From Nymphaea colorata (Eukaryota > Streptophyta > Magnoliopsida > Nymphaeales > Nymphaeaceae): DNA of 64,000 bases. The position numbers were made by a program, and so were the translations under genes. Within the stretch, counting starts at the first letter, position 1. Each line of letters opens with the position of its first letter. This document shows, one piece after another, positions 1 to 13,300 of this stretch. The notes beneath the pieces were generated by a model, which was given only the letters and a program-made list of their open reading frames with translations, did no database searches and had not been told where the DNA came from. The stretch covers positions 21,324,848-21,388,847 of the forward strand of contig NC_045141.1 in assembly GCF_008831285.2 (NCBI RefSeq), given 5' to 3'.

Positions 1-1533
1 TTAGTAATCTTGTTACTCAAACCTCATATTTTTCTTGTTATAGTTTGGCTGAGTTCTTCACACACACTTGCGCTTCACATGTTAAGGGTATCAAATGAAC
101 TCATCTTGGATTTTATCAAGTTTTCTTTTTTATACTATGAAGATGTTTTCATTCAAAATCCATTCTATTTGCCTTGTTCCATTGTGGCCTTATACCATTT
201 CAGCTTTGTTTAGTACACTTTCTGGTATCCTGTCAATTTGATATGTTAGGGATGTTGTTGATGGGGATGGTGGTGGTCCCCTTTTCCCAAGCCTCACTAT
301 TCCAAGATATGGTACTTTGACTGAGCTCGCAGTGGCAAATTTAAATTTTTAAATAACCAATTCAACTTTTAAATAGTTTACTTTTTTTTAATGTGGTTTG
401 CTTTGCTGTATTAGTGTTTGGCTTTGTGCAACTTTAGCTGTATTAGTGTATGGCTTTCTCCAACTTTAGCTTGCCCGGATCAGGTTATGAACTTATGAGA
501 ATTTGAATGTATCTATAAAATAGTAAGTAAACATTAAGTAAATATAATTAATTTAATTATAATGAACACAATTACATAACTACAAAATAATAACAACTAA
601 TAAACGACTTGGACTGAATTAGTTTAATCATAACAACCAACTATAGTTTATAGTGATATTGGGTGATAGTTAGAATTGGTGCTAAATAAAAAATATTCTA
701 GATTTGGGTGATCTTAGGCCGATTCAACCTATTCAGCTGATTTGGCAAATCCAGGACTGAGTCCTCGAGGATTTGGTTGCATTTGGGTCAACACTTAACT
801 GGTGATCCAGTTTGCTAAGAATGCTTGCATATTGGACTTGGCCATTTCCCAAGTCGACTCCCTGGGTTTGATAAGAATGCTAGCAACTTTGTGTAACTAT
901 ATGGTCAGTTGCAGAACCAGAAAGCTTTTGAAGGAGTACTCTGAACATTCACGGCAGCTCCAGCTTTTGTGCACTTGATGTCTTTTGTGGTCAGATACAG
1001 AACCAGAATTTGTTTTTTGCAGGAAAGACAATTTACCCCTTTCTGAACTTTTAAGAGAAACCTTGAATAACTTTTCAAAAACTTTGAACTCAATATGCAA
1101 GATGGATGTCAATTTCATTTTGTAAGGTTGTGAGATCTTGAAAATTTGTTTTTCTCTTTAACAGTTTTGCTTATTTTACTCATGCTGATAATAATGGGTC
1201 TGCTCTTTTTCTTCTGTTCCTTATGTTTGATTCAAAAAGGACCTGCAAATTCCAACTCTGAGGTTGTTAAATTGGTTGTATTGATAGGAGTTTGAACTTG
1301 ATAACCTTGTTTCAGATAGGATGGATAGCAATCTGGACCTGCATTTTCTCTTGTTATTGCTTGGGTGTCCTTTGTTTTTTAATTTTTATACATCTACTTG
1401 CACGATTTTATTTATGTTGGTTTATAATGTTGGTCTCTCTTTTCCATTTTCGATCTTTGTGGTTCTGGAAGCACTGTGTTCAGTTTGACTCAGTATATTT
1501 TGTGATGCAAATAATTCCCTTCAATGATTGTAG
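1..1533. other. AT-rich leader/intron DNA upstream of the visible POT1 exons
   Basis: The first visible POT1 exon opens directly at an intron acceptor (TAG at 1531-1533), so earlier exons encoding the first half of OB-fold 1 must lie here or left of the window. I read all three + frames and found no segment resembling the POT1 N-terminus. Short open frames here show no family resemblance. Nothing else is recognisable. Confidence 0.5.
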
Positions 1534-4500
1534 ATGAAAATCCATAAGCAAGAGGTTCTTGGTCACTACAACAAGAAGTTTTCTTCGTTTGCACTGTTTG
1601 AGGGAAGGTCTGGAAAAGACTTTTCTCCATATCAAGCTTCTTCTCGTTTCCAGGTTACTAAGCATGACAAGGTCTGCATTGAGAAACTCAGAACCTGGTT
1701 GGCCACTCACAATTATGATTCAGGTAATCATCTTTCATAAAGATAGATGTAAAATGTTACTTCATGGCTACTAATGTCAAGTCATAGATTTGGTTTATCA
1801 ACTTGGGATGCATGACAACAAAATTTCTTCTTTAGCTTCACAAATGGTTAATTTCTGTATGTGTGTCTCTGATTCAATGACTGATTAATTGCAAGGCATG
1901 GGCCTCAAGGCAGGCTAGATAGTACCCTTCTGTAGAAAAAAATTAAAAGGTTGCAAAGTTGCTGACAAAGTCATCCAAGAAAAGAAAAAGAAGGGGAAGT
2001 CTAAAGCAAGTGATCAAAATTTGTCCACTGTTTGTTTCAATGCTAAAGGTATGCTGCTGGATGTAAACTATAAAAGCATAGAAGTGTGATCCATATATAG
2101 GAACGTCAAAAGTTTGAAGAATGGTTAAAAAGCAATGTGAGAAAATAAGAGAAAAGAAAAATCACTCTGTTTAAGTTGTTCCTTTCAGGTGGAAGTCATA
2201 CACCAAGTTGCTGGTTATTGTGTGCAAATAGGGGAATATGATCGCTTTATTCCTGGAATACCTTGTAGCATGCTATAATTATCTAATATTTTCAAAATTA
2301 GTAGCCTGTCTTATATAGTATTCGGCCCAACAATTTTACTGCATTGAGTTGAACCACAACAGTTCAAAATTTTGAACAAAATGGAAACTAGTTAATTTCA
2401 CATTAAAATAAGAGCATTAATTACAAAACAATAGAAAAATAGTAAATAACAATTATCAATGGCTCTACCTTGTGAACCAACTCTGTTCATCATGTGTATT
2501 TGTTTAGTATGTTATGCTGCATCTGCACTCCTGGTGTCTTGAAATTCTGGCATGATGGAATCAAAGATTTTGTGCCTATTTTTAACAAATTGATTTGTTT
2601 CTTCTGTTTCCTGGTATTTTATGTGTCTACCATTAGTCCCGTTTATTGTTGTTAATTGAGGTTATTGAACACAAATTAATAATAATTGAAAGAAGGTTCT
2701 TGTTGCTGTTGTACCTAAGGGTCAGTGAGAATATGGATTAACATTATATGACAATGAAGTGAACGAGTATGCATATATGTGGCTGGTTCAGAAATATCCT
2801 GTCAATTTAATTTAAACATCTGACTTAACTGTCTGTAAATTCACAGTCTTCCCTTCTGTTTCAGGAGTTAATGAGTATTCTCTACAATTGAGAGAGTTAA
2901 AAGTGGGTGAATATTTTGATCTAATATGCAAGGTCTATTATTTTCTACTCTCTTTTTTTTTTTAATCTTGTGCTTCTAGAATAATCTTTTGATGTTCCGA
3001 TAGGAAGGAAATAAACACCTGAAATTCCTCTTTTTAATTTATGTAAAAGGTTCTTCATATATCCAAAGTTTCCGAAGAAGAATCAATTCTCTTTGTCTGG
3101 GATGGGACAGATGCTCCTCCAGCATGCTTTGAGATGCAGTATGAGCATTACTTCCATTATGATAGTTTTCTCTTGCAATTTATTCGAAATAGATACTATA
3201 AGAAGGGGGGTTATATCATCTTCTTTTTCTTGGTGAGATGCATGACAGGATGATGTCACCTCCCTTTTTTTTGTCAAAGTTCTGAAATGTATCAAATTTT
3301 GGTGCAATAATATGAGAATTCTTATCTTGTTCACATCATTTTTGTGGTTCCTTAATGTTTTTGCTTTTGCATGACTTGGTTATCTCTAATTATGTCCAAT
3401 TTTTTGGTTGAGTAGCATCTCATTTGTTCCTTATATTATAGCAGTTGTGGCATGTTATGTTTTCGGTAGGCTCATGATCTACACAGTGTAATTAATTGTT
3501 ATGTGGCAGCTACAGTATAAATTTGATTGAACATGAAGTAGAGAATAGATGCAAGAACTGGTCTATCTTGGAGGGAAATCATGAGTCTAGCACTCCATGT
3601 TCCAGATTCTATTTTATCTTCTAAAAAATGTGTGGTTATCCGAAGATGTTTAAAAGTCAGTAAATGGGTTATATGTTTCTTCTGGTGGCATTATTGAATG
3701 AGGCCAACCAAACAAAGGCATAGTTGGATGGTAGAACAAGATATGCGTTACTGCTCACTTGTAATGACCCTTCTTCCCAGAAAGGAAATAAATGAAATAT
3801 GAAACTGAAGCAAGATGATAGACCTCCTTATTCAAGATCATTCAGCTACTCTCATTTGATTGTGTAACTAAACCTTGTAAACTTAATTTGTTGAGTAATG
3901 CTGAAATTAAACTATTAGAACTAGATTACATCAATCCATCATCCACCTGTCTGTGTGCATGTGTGGGAATATTTGATACCTATATTGTTCCTCTCGCTCC
4001 AACACAATTTTTTATTAGCAAACATAGGAAAAGTTACTGTCCACCATGTGAAACTAAAAAGTTCATTGATATGATCCTTGACGTAACATGCAAAATTTGG
4101 TCATTTTATGTCTAATGCATAAATATCAATGATATTTTTAAAATATTGCATAAAGTACCAATAAAAAGTGCAGAAAAGTGAAAACATATAGCCGTATGTT
4201 CTAAATATCCCCAAACGAAGATATATGGATCCTCAATGATGTTGTGAGATTTTCACAAGTTTTTTCAAATGCTTAAGTAGTTAAGTATGTTACTTTTTTG
4301 TTTGGAGTTTATTTTTGCATTTTAATAACTATTTTGATTTTTTCTCAATGAATTTGCATAAAATTTTGGAAAGCTCATAATTTCATAAGTTTCTATATTA
4401 TTTTAAATTTTATGAATTCCTAAAAGTCTTTTCAATTAATACCTGAGTAAAACCTTGCTGATAGAAACCCATGGCTGTGGATATTTGTGATTATGGTCAA

Positions 4501-7500
4501 AAGCATGGAGGATTTCTTTTGCTCCTGTTTGTCCTTTGTTTTTATTGCAGTATTCCTTGGAAATCCTTCATATTGGCAGTACGTGCCCCTTCAAAACTTG
4601 GGTGCATTTGTTTAAGATGCAAACTATTGAATGTCAGCTTCATATGATGATGAATGATTTTTCTTAAGGTATCTTTCTGAAAAAACACAGGTTGGGTCCT
4701 CAATCAGGTTCATTTCCATTGCAATTGGAAGAAGTACCTCTATCTAGGGACATCTTGAGCACCTTTCCCTGTATAGGAACTATCTTGAGGATAGTTACTG
4801 GGAAATCCTTTGATGATACATTGGTTCACCTAAAGGTCCTTGGACAGTGGGTAAAATTTCGTAATATAACTTGTAGACAGAAATTTGGATTATGGGAGGG
4901 TTTAGTGGTGGCTTCTAGCAGAATATTTCTTCTATCTGAACAAGACAACATTGCACAGTGTTGCCAAAGGTATTCAACTTATGATATTTAATTTTCTTTT
5001 ATCTAAGAAGATAATTTTGCTTATTTGCTTTGTGTTTGTTCAATATATTTTTTTTTTTCATGACTAGGAAATATGATGAACGGCTATTGCATGAAGTGGA
5101 GCATACGTCTCTTTGGAGTTTCCCAGCTCCAGCTGCAATCACAGGTATGCTGGAAAACATAGTTTTGTTGAGAAATAATGAACTTTCAAGTTTCGTCTGT
5201 TTATGCTCGAGGAATCTATGACTTGCATGCCCATTGCTGTATCTTTTTTTGATCGATAATTATATTTCCTTAAAAGTTTTCCTATGTACATATCATTGTC
5301 TGTATACTTTTACATCTATATTTGCCTCCAGGTACTTGCATGCTCACTTTGTGCAAGGCAGGTGTGCATATTAGTGTTGTGCTTGTGAGCTTGTACTAAG
5401 TTTGTACATATGACACAGTGATTTTTTGTGTTTTTGATACTTTTTAATTTCTTTATGTGAAGTGGTGGTGAAGGCAAACTGATTGTTAATATTGGGTTTT
5501 CTAATTTCTAGGAGGTACAAAAACACATTTGTTTCCGGACCAAGTCTAAATATCAAAATTGAAAATGAGATACTGTTTTTAAGTTCATTTATCGTGAAGT
5601 GTAACTTATCTAACTATGGTAAGTTGTTAAAACTCTTCTGTATCTTAACCTGGATAAATATGCTTCTGTAGAAAAAGTGTCTTTAAGTTATTGAAATCCA
5701 TTGTCAAGTCAACACAAAACTTATTTGATTGACCATGAGTCATGACAGGATAGAGTAAAGAAGTGAGACAAATGACTGAATAATGACTTGCTTGCTTTAC
5801 AGAAATCACTGTATTGTTGTGAAGATATTGACTCTGTACTTATCACCAATCGAATGATCCAGTGGAGATTCTTCATTTTAGGTGGTAACAGGTTGAACAG
5901 TTGTTACCTTGAGTTAGCATGCATTTAGGCCGCCTGTTCTGCTGGTCATTATTTAGTCGAAAACAAAAAAAACAATGATCTCTGACTTGTGGATAAAAAC
6001 AGGCATGCAATGCAAGCTCTATCTCCAGTTAATGCAGATAGTAATTCTGGATTGTTAATGGTTGGCTTCTTTTGCAAAGCATGGCATTTGAATATCTTGT
6101 GATGGACGTAACCACCCACATTTTGCTCAGTAAATCTGGACTGTTTTTCCCCTTTTTAAGTTTTCAATATCTTCCCTGGGGACAGTTGCCTAATCTTATT
6201 CTCAAATTTGGTGTATTGGAATGATAAATTATGTTCTCGCTTATTTCAGAAACTCAGTTGGAGCATGTGGGTCTGTCAACACTAATGGAAATCCTCACTC
6301 ATTCAAAGGTGTTGTATGTGTAAATCTAAATGTCTTTGCTTTTAAGTGAATGTATATGTCCTCTTGTCCAAACACGATGTGCCTAACTGCATAGAAAATC
6401 TTGGTGCATGAGCAGGTTTGCGTTTTGTGCGTGTTCGAACTTTTATATGTATGAAAAATGAGGGACAGAGGGAGTTTTTCACAGAGTTGGCTACTTAAAA
6501 TATAACTATCATTCAGGCTATCTTGTTTTAAATCCTTTGTATTGCAGGTGACTTGTAAATACAAGTGTATTGTCCGAATCATAGCATCGTATCCCTGGCT
6601 AGCTGAGGATTTCCGCTCTCCAAATTTTCCTCATGTCTACAGAATTAGGTTTACTCTGGAGGATTCAACAGCAAGAATTCATGCTTATCTATATGGTGAA
6701 GATGGGGTAAGACATCATCTTTTTTGCATGCTTGTCAAGTAAAAATTTGGAATCATGCTTACTGCAGGGCATGCATTTCTCCATGTTACAAAGGCGCAGC
6801 ATATCTTTGTTTTTTCCTAAGCATATTCATTCAGTCTATGTCTCAAATACATTCCAGCAAAATCTCTGAGTATGTCTTTGTATAAACTAAGGACAAGTTC
6901 CTGAAATTTAGAACCACTGAATGTGACTGCATTTGAGATGTTATGATTCCTGCACAAACAAATTAATGGGATATATGCAGATTGTTATTATCATTTAGAA
7001 AGTTTCTTTCCGAGCCATTTTTTTACATGGTTCATTATATCCTGTCTAACTGGCATGTTACAGCCGAATCTGGTTCATTTACTTTCTCAAGCCTCAGGTG
7101 AAAATTGCTTCTTGAATTAGCTTCGGCATCTCATCACTTTTGTTGGTTGTTTATACAAGTCTATGCTGCGATTTATTTGAGCGACTAACATTATACTCTT
7201 AATTTGCTTCAAGTGGATGATAAGTCTTTTAAATGCTTTGTCCATGCTTTTGGACTTCGTCTCCCGTGAGCTGTTCATCTAATTATGGTGACAATGCAGG
7301 TGGAATTTTTTGAAGGTTATCCTCCTGCACATTTATTGACTGCCAAGATGAACAAACTGCTGGGGTTAGAAGATAAGAGCATTGGTGAAGGTGGTGAGGT
7401 AGCTGCCACAAGAAATCCACCATGGGTGCAGGTTTGCATCAAGTCCTATTACCTGGACAAGAATGATCCTTGGGGAAGCAGGCATTATCGTATATGCAAC

Positions 7501-7518
7501 ACAAAGATAGTTGGATGA
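1534..7518 (+). CDS. POT1: POT1 (protection of telomeres 1), 3' eight exons, 5' end not found
   Basis: POT1 is an OB-fold protein of telomeres that binds the G-rich single-stranded overhang or, in some plants, acts through telomerase. Exons: 1534-1723, 2865-2932, 3050-3138, 4691-4969, 5068-5144, 6250-6308, 6548-6706, 7300-7518. All junctions are GT-AG and the phases agree, giving 379 residues to the TGA. The part seen starts inside OB1 (MKIHKQEV, then NKKFSSFALFEG), continues to VGEYFDLICKVL and FVWDGTDAPP, enters OB2 (LSTFPCIGTILR, GQWVKFRNI) and ends with the plant-type C-terminus (YPWLAEDF, RIRFTLEDSTARIHAYL, NDPWGSRHYRI). Plant POT1 is usually about 450-470 residues, so about 80-90 N-terminal residues are missing. 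The first exon's ATG is internal, not a start: an acceptor precedes it and family alignment runs through it. Which plant POT1 paralogue this is cannot be told. Confidence 0.93.
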
Positions 7519-8931
7519 TGAGAAATTATTGTGTAAGCCAACTTGTTCTTTAGCTAAACCCCCACTTTTTGTTCTATTTTATTTTTCTGTTTTTATTTGG
7601 GGTTTTCCCTGTTAAGAAGACCAGGCTTCTTGCAGCAGTTCGGTAGCTGGCGCCTGGCTTGATGTCAGTTTGTTGTTTGTGCTGTAATGCCAAACTGGAG
7701 CTTGGAATCTTAGTGGACATACAAAGGTAGCTGACACCTTGACAGCTGTTTCGGACTTTTGGCAACTATTGATTTAAATTATATGTATACATTTGACTTC
7801 AGATGAATTACTTGTTTTTTCTAGTAAACTATAGGCTTTTCCAGTAAGATAGAATTGTCCATCCTTTTGACAGCTGAAAGTCATGCTGGTGGTGTTAGTT
7901 TATGGTGATTCAAAAGCTGACCGCTAGAAGGATTGCAGACTGTGTTTTGTTTTGATTGAAACAACTAGCAATCATGGGTAATTTGCAAGTAGGAGAAGAT
8001 CGTAGGGTGGGGATTCAATCTGTTTTGGCTTCACAAACTAATCTTGTATGTTGGCTAAATGGATTAGTGTGCAACTGAATCAATATGTGTATGCCCAAAA
8101 GGAAATTGGGTCTATTGACGTGCATGGTGTGAATGATCAAGTTTCGATTGAGTAACATTATTGTAAGCGATGAGGGACTCCACATGTATTCTTCGTTGGC
8201 TTTCTTGATCATATACGTGTCTTTAGGAGCATAAGCTGAGACTCAGACCTGAGACTCTGGGTACGACGTGGTGTGTTTGCTGCGATGAACATAGAATCAT
8301 GTGCAATCAGTTGAACGTACTTGTCAACAATTAGAATCCAGGTATCACTTCTAGCACACAGATGCTGTTAAGTGCACAACCCGAGTTGATGTGGTATACC
8401 TAAATGGTTTTGCTACTGCTCTCGACAGAGTTCAGACTTACGATTTCTTTCAAACTCATCAGAAAAAAAAAAAAATAATGAAAAATTCTGTATTATAATT
8501 GGTGTCTTGGAAGCTCTTCAATATTTGAAAAAATCTGCAATTTTTACCGTGCTATCCTGAAAATTATATGAACCCAGAGCATGTAAGCAGACTGCCCTCA
8601 TAAATGGGTCTAAGAGACGGCAAAATGAGCTAGAGATGTATAAACTCATTGAAAGGACACGTGAAAAAGAAGAAAAAAAAACTTATCTCAGATCTGAACG
8701 AAGACGAAGGAAACAAATACCCGAAGAGATTATTCATTAGATAGATTATGAGAATATCATACAGAGCCATATCTGTGAATCTCTATTCTGTAAAAGGGAA
8801 GCACAAAAAAACAAACTATACACAGGCAAAAGCATGCAGAGATTCTACACCATGCCAAGGGTAACCAACAATATTTACACCTGAGATGGTGTTTAAATGG
8901 TGTATCCGCCTCCGAACATCAAAAGCTAAAT
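7519..8931. other. Convergent intergenic spacer between POT1 and RING gene
   Basis: This 1.4 kb lies between two gene 3' ends and should hold both 3' UTRs and polyadenylation regions. It contains an A-run near 8464-8476. No coding signal or repeat family was recognised. Confidence 0.6.
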
Positions 8932-10338
8932 TCAATTCAGCCTCCTTTTTCTTCCACAGCTAGCATCCCCATGCATATCTGATGAACCTGAAGCTGCACT
9001 CCGCAGCCTCCTACGTGCAAGTGAATTGCCTGTACTGTTTAGCTCAGATTGGTTTTCACCAAGCCCATTACCTTCTAATACACCAATTACGCTATCAACA
9101 GAACCTGGCCTGCTTGCTGATCCATTTGCATGTGTTTCTAAATTGGGCGGTTGTTCCAAATTGCCAGGATTAGTAGAACTCCCAAAGAGAGAATTGTTGC
9201 TAGTGTCCCTTGCCAGCCTGCTAATAATGCGTTCAACATTGGCAAGATTGGCACTTATAGAAGATAGTTGGTCATATCCTCGAAGATGATTGCGAGCAAT
9301 CTGCTGCCAAAAATCCACTCTTTCTCTAAGAAATGAACTGAGCCTTGAGCCACCATCTGAATTTTGATCTTGTGTATTCTCTGTGTTTGTTGCTTGAAGC
9401 ATGGGCTCTTGACCTTGTGAGCTCTCGGTATTTATCAATCGATGCCTTGGTCCTCTATTGGGCACCCGTACCTGTGCAAAATTCCGAGTCCGCAACCTCA
9501 GCCGGCTAACAACTCGATGAATACCTTGACCATGGTCAACACCACTTTCATTATGAATCCCACTTGGCATTTCGTTCAAAAAGCCACCATTCATAGCTCT
9601 TGAAGTTCGCATTCTCTGCCTCATGCTCTCAATTCTCACTCCATGTGGTCTTGGTGGTAATTTCAGACTAGAAGAGCTTTCCTCATGATCCTTCCTCTCA
9701 CAGCCACTGTCATTTGCACCATGTCCATATATTGGGGTAATATTAGAATCTGTTACCAGTCCCTTGCATACAGGGCATTCTTTGGTACACGAATGAATAT
9801 ACAGCCACTGGTATAAACAAGGCCAACAGAAGAGGTGACCGCATGAAGTCACCACAGGTTCTTTTGCAAACTCAAAGCAAATGTTGCACTCAAAATTTGC
9901 ATTTGGATTCTTTTCTTCATCTTTTGTGATTTCAAGCTGCAATTTAGGACGTTCATTGGATTTGTCTATGTGACTCGGTACATTTTCAGACTCCTCTCTA
10001 GGGTCCACAGGATCAATGAAAATCACATCAGCTTCTTCAGAGTCAATTCCTCTATATTCGGCACCTCCGTTCACCAAATCAGAACCTATATTTGCATTGT
10101 TGGAAGCATGATCTACTGCTGTCCTGTTCATATCTCTCCAATGTTGCTGAGCTGGAACTGGTAAAGTAGCCTCGGCATTCTGAGGAAGATATTCAGAAGT
10201 TTCACGACCAGTATAATCATCACCTTGTAAGGTTGCAAAAACTGGCCCTCCATGTGAACCCAATTGTGGCAGTGAATGGAAACCCAGATGCAAGTTAAGA
10301 TCCATTGTCCTTCCTCGACCACTATCTGCATCAGCCAT
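8932..10338 (-). CDS. RING-type E3 ubiquitin ligase, MUSE1/MUSE2-like, 468 aa
   Basis: An intronless frame encodes a RING-H-type C3HC4 finger at residues 151-191: C151, C154, C166, H168, C171, C174, C188, C191, including FECNICFE, CGHLFCWPC and ECPVCKG. This finger has the RMA/RNF5-RNF185 character. The long, Ser/Arg/Asn-rich C-terminal tail and overall length resemble the Arabidopsis proteins MUSE1 and MUSE2 (At3g58030, At2g42030), E3 ligases that limit plant immune signalling. Unlike short RMA1-3 proteins it shows no clear C-terminal membrane anchor. An N-terminal DLNLHLGF (residues 13-20) fits the LxLxL EAR repression pattern. The start is the first ATG, with a 5' UTR acceptor about 70 bases upstream. 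The assignment to the E3 class is firm; the MUSE orthology is from memory and less certain. Confidence 0.94.
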   Translation of the reverse strand: MADADSGRGRTMDLNLHLGFHSLPQLGSHGGPVFATLQGDDYTGRETSEYLPQNAEATLPVPAQQHWRDMNRTAVDHASNNANIGSDLVNGGAEYRGIDSEEADVIFIDPVDPREESENVPSHIDKSNERPKLQLEITKDEEKNPNANFECNICFEFAKEPVVTSCGHLFCWPCLYQWLYIHSCTKECPVCKGLVTDSNITPIYGHGANDSGCERKDHEESSSSLKLPPRPHGVRIESMRQRMRTSRAMNGGFLNEMPSGIHNESGVDHGQGIHRVVSRLRLRTRNFAQVRVPNRGPRHRLINTESSQGQEPMLQATNTENTQDQNSDGGSRLSSFLRERVDFWQQIARNHLRGYDQLSSISANLANVERIISRLARDTSNNSLFGSSTNPGNLEQPPNLETHANGSASRPGSVDSVIGVLEGNGLGENQSELNSTGNSLARRRLRSAASGSSDMHGDASCGRKRRLN

Positions 10339-13300
10339 CTCTAAAGCCTCTGAAACTAAAGCAACCGCTCAATAGGGTGTTGAGAAGTTAGAACGGTACA
10401 GTATCATCCAACCTGAAAATTTGCCCCAAAACTAATTGTTTCAATGATTAACTATGGGAGGTTTGGAGTAAACACATTCCAGAAGAAGGCCAAGCACAAA
10501 AACTATCACTAACTAATCATTACATGTAACCTAGAAATAAGTACAGAAGTTTAGGTGTTACCAGATAAGTACAGAAGTTTAAACGTGAAAGAGTTGGATG
10601 GTATTAAGAGATTACTGAACAAAAGTACAAATTATTGACAATAACCATACTTAACAGACCACTGACAAATAAAGACCTACTTCGCTAAAAATCCCGAGTT
10701 CTTAGACTCTACAAGCATTGTCCCATCAGTCACTTGTTACATGTTTTCCCTGTCACATCTGCATGGGGACAGGGTCTATGGTCTACGCCTTGTAACCAAC
10801 AACTATAATAAGAAAAATATCCGATGACTTATTTTATTAGTAGATAGACTCATACATTTATTTAGCAGAAATTAGCACATCCCTTTATGAAAGATTAAGA
10901 GTCGACATTGTAAAATATCACAAAGATACGGCAAAGCCCCAAAAAAACATGCAAGAAGAACTTAAGTATCAAGATGTTTTGACCATGAGCATAGCACAGT
11001 GAAGTATCCAGTTTACACGGAATTTGAGGGGGCTAGGTACCTCTTCCATTTGCAGTAACTGCATGACTGGATCTGGTACTGAAGAATTTCACTAGGACAC
11101 AGAGGGATAGCAACTGAACTTGAAAGGGTGGAAAGGTGTAATAAAGTGGTGTAACAATACTTCAACACTTAACTCATAAGAAAATGCTCCTTCTTGAACA
11201 AGAAAGGATCTTCAAATATGGGAACTTCTTAAATTTCCTGCTGAGTTTACCTGGATGAAACTAACATTTTGTTAGACGCCATTCTCCTAAAAGGTCCGGT
11301 TCACATATGTAGGACCCACAACAAGGCCAAAAACTTGAGTAGTGCAACATTAGCATAAGTACAAATTAACTGAAAAGATTAGCCTAATTAAACCCAACAC
11401 TTGATGAGACTAAAAAAGCAAAAAGGAAAGAAAATGGTGCCCCCAGGTAGGTACTTAACATACAAGGACACCTTGATAATCCTGTTTGCCTGCATCTGAG
11501 GTGCACAGTATTTCTAGGCCTTCCCACTGGTATATTTCCAATTATATTACAGTTTTTTCATGCAATAGGGCCTAAACTCCTGATTTGTATGAACTCATTC
11601 ACTTGCAGATCTGTTTATATATTTAACAAAATTTACATTTCCAGTGATATGGAAATGGAAATCAAACATTTCTGCCTTAATACAGCTAAACAGAACATAC
11701 TTTTCATTTTCACAGTCAAAACATGAATAGGGAGGTACATATTTATGAAGCCATCTATGATCAGCACCAGCATGATGGTTGGGATTTACCAACTCCTTCT
11801 CGATCTGGTGACTTGGGCTAGTCAACTGAACAACTCAGAGAATCAAGTTCTTTTAAATTTTACAAAAATAAGCAATAAACACATAAAAGGCAAACAATGT
11901 CCTAATCTTAAACCCCCTCCTAACCCTTCATAAAAGTTGAAAAATCCCATCTCAATTATGATTAGTTTAAATACTAACCAAGGGCCAACTCTGTCAACTC
12001 CAAATCCTATAGATGGTCAACAAGCCTCACTAAAGGGATCTCGCATGAGCAGGGACCACAAAAAAGGGCCTCAAGGATCCGATGGGGGGTTCTCCAATAA
12101 GGATGGCCTGTCTACTGCAAAGATAGCACAGGCATCAGGTTGTTAAATAGGTCTATGAGGATTTCACCTTACCGAGTTACCATGCTTCTAGAGGGAACCA
12201 CTATTGAAATACATCTCTTGCCCAAAAGGCTGACAGTATCACCAGCTTATGATTGTGGTTTTGGCTTGGTCATCCAAAGTTACATATGTAAAATGGGAAT
12301 TATGAAGCACTACCAAGTCATCTTTTCCCTTTTAAGTTGTTAAATGTTCAACCTGAACTGATGCAGTCAAGTCACTTGTCCACTTCCTGACAAATCCACT
12401 CAGGAAAAAGCTTCTTCAAAGATTTCAGTATCGAGGAGATGGGGGTGCCAAGTTTTCTAGGAGGAAGCAACCAAAACATTCGTTTGCCCATTTTCTTGTG
12501 TAATATCTAAATGTCAGGTAACGAGTTTTCATCATTGGCAAGTTAATAATCATAGAAGAACCGCAATGTCATGGTATGTATTTGACGGTAAATAGAAAAC
12601 TTATCAATAATAACTTTGAATTAAATGATCATTCATAATTTTTTCAAAATTAGAGATTATCCAAAAAACAAAACAAATAATATCACAATCTACTCTCCTG
12701 ATATTTTCCATCGATAAGGAAAACTCTCAACTGTATTTGTGATTATGAATGACATAGAGGCCATTTAGTGATGACACGACATCGACAGCACATATATTTT
12801 GGTCACTTGTGTGCTTACCTCTATATATGGTAAAGAAAAGTCCAAACACATAAACAAGAGGTTGTAGTATTTCATTGGAGACATCAATTGATTTATGGGT
12901 TCGTCCATGACACTTTAAGAGTGGTTATAGATATTACAGATAGAATCATGTACATAGTGAACTTCACTTTTGCCATTTTGCGGCAAAGAAAATTTAAAAA
13001 TAACTACATAAGGATTTAATTGGCTAGCACAGACAATTTTTTGTCACAATCAATGGCATTTCATCATGACCAGGCTAGCTTTTCATCATGGACTAAGCAG
13101 ACATAGCTTCCATAAGCGTGATAGGGGTGTCCTTTATGTTACTGTCTTCTGACTAGATTGAAATGGTGACCTTACACGGTCCTTTAATGGACCAAAAAGC
13201 TGGAAGATGATTTCAACTTTCAAGCTGTGGTATTATCAAAACCATGAAGGATGACGTGGAATTACCACTAAGCCTTCACCTGCTTGTTTCAATAGTTTAA

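Noticed and set aside
1534-1536. ATG at 1534 as the POT1 start codon
   Set aside because: It directly follows an intron acceptor and corresponds to an internal position of OB1 in the family.
3888-4115. 75-codon open frame inside POT1 intron
   Set aside because: No homology recognised, and it lies in an intron between two phase-compatible exons.
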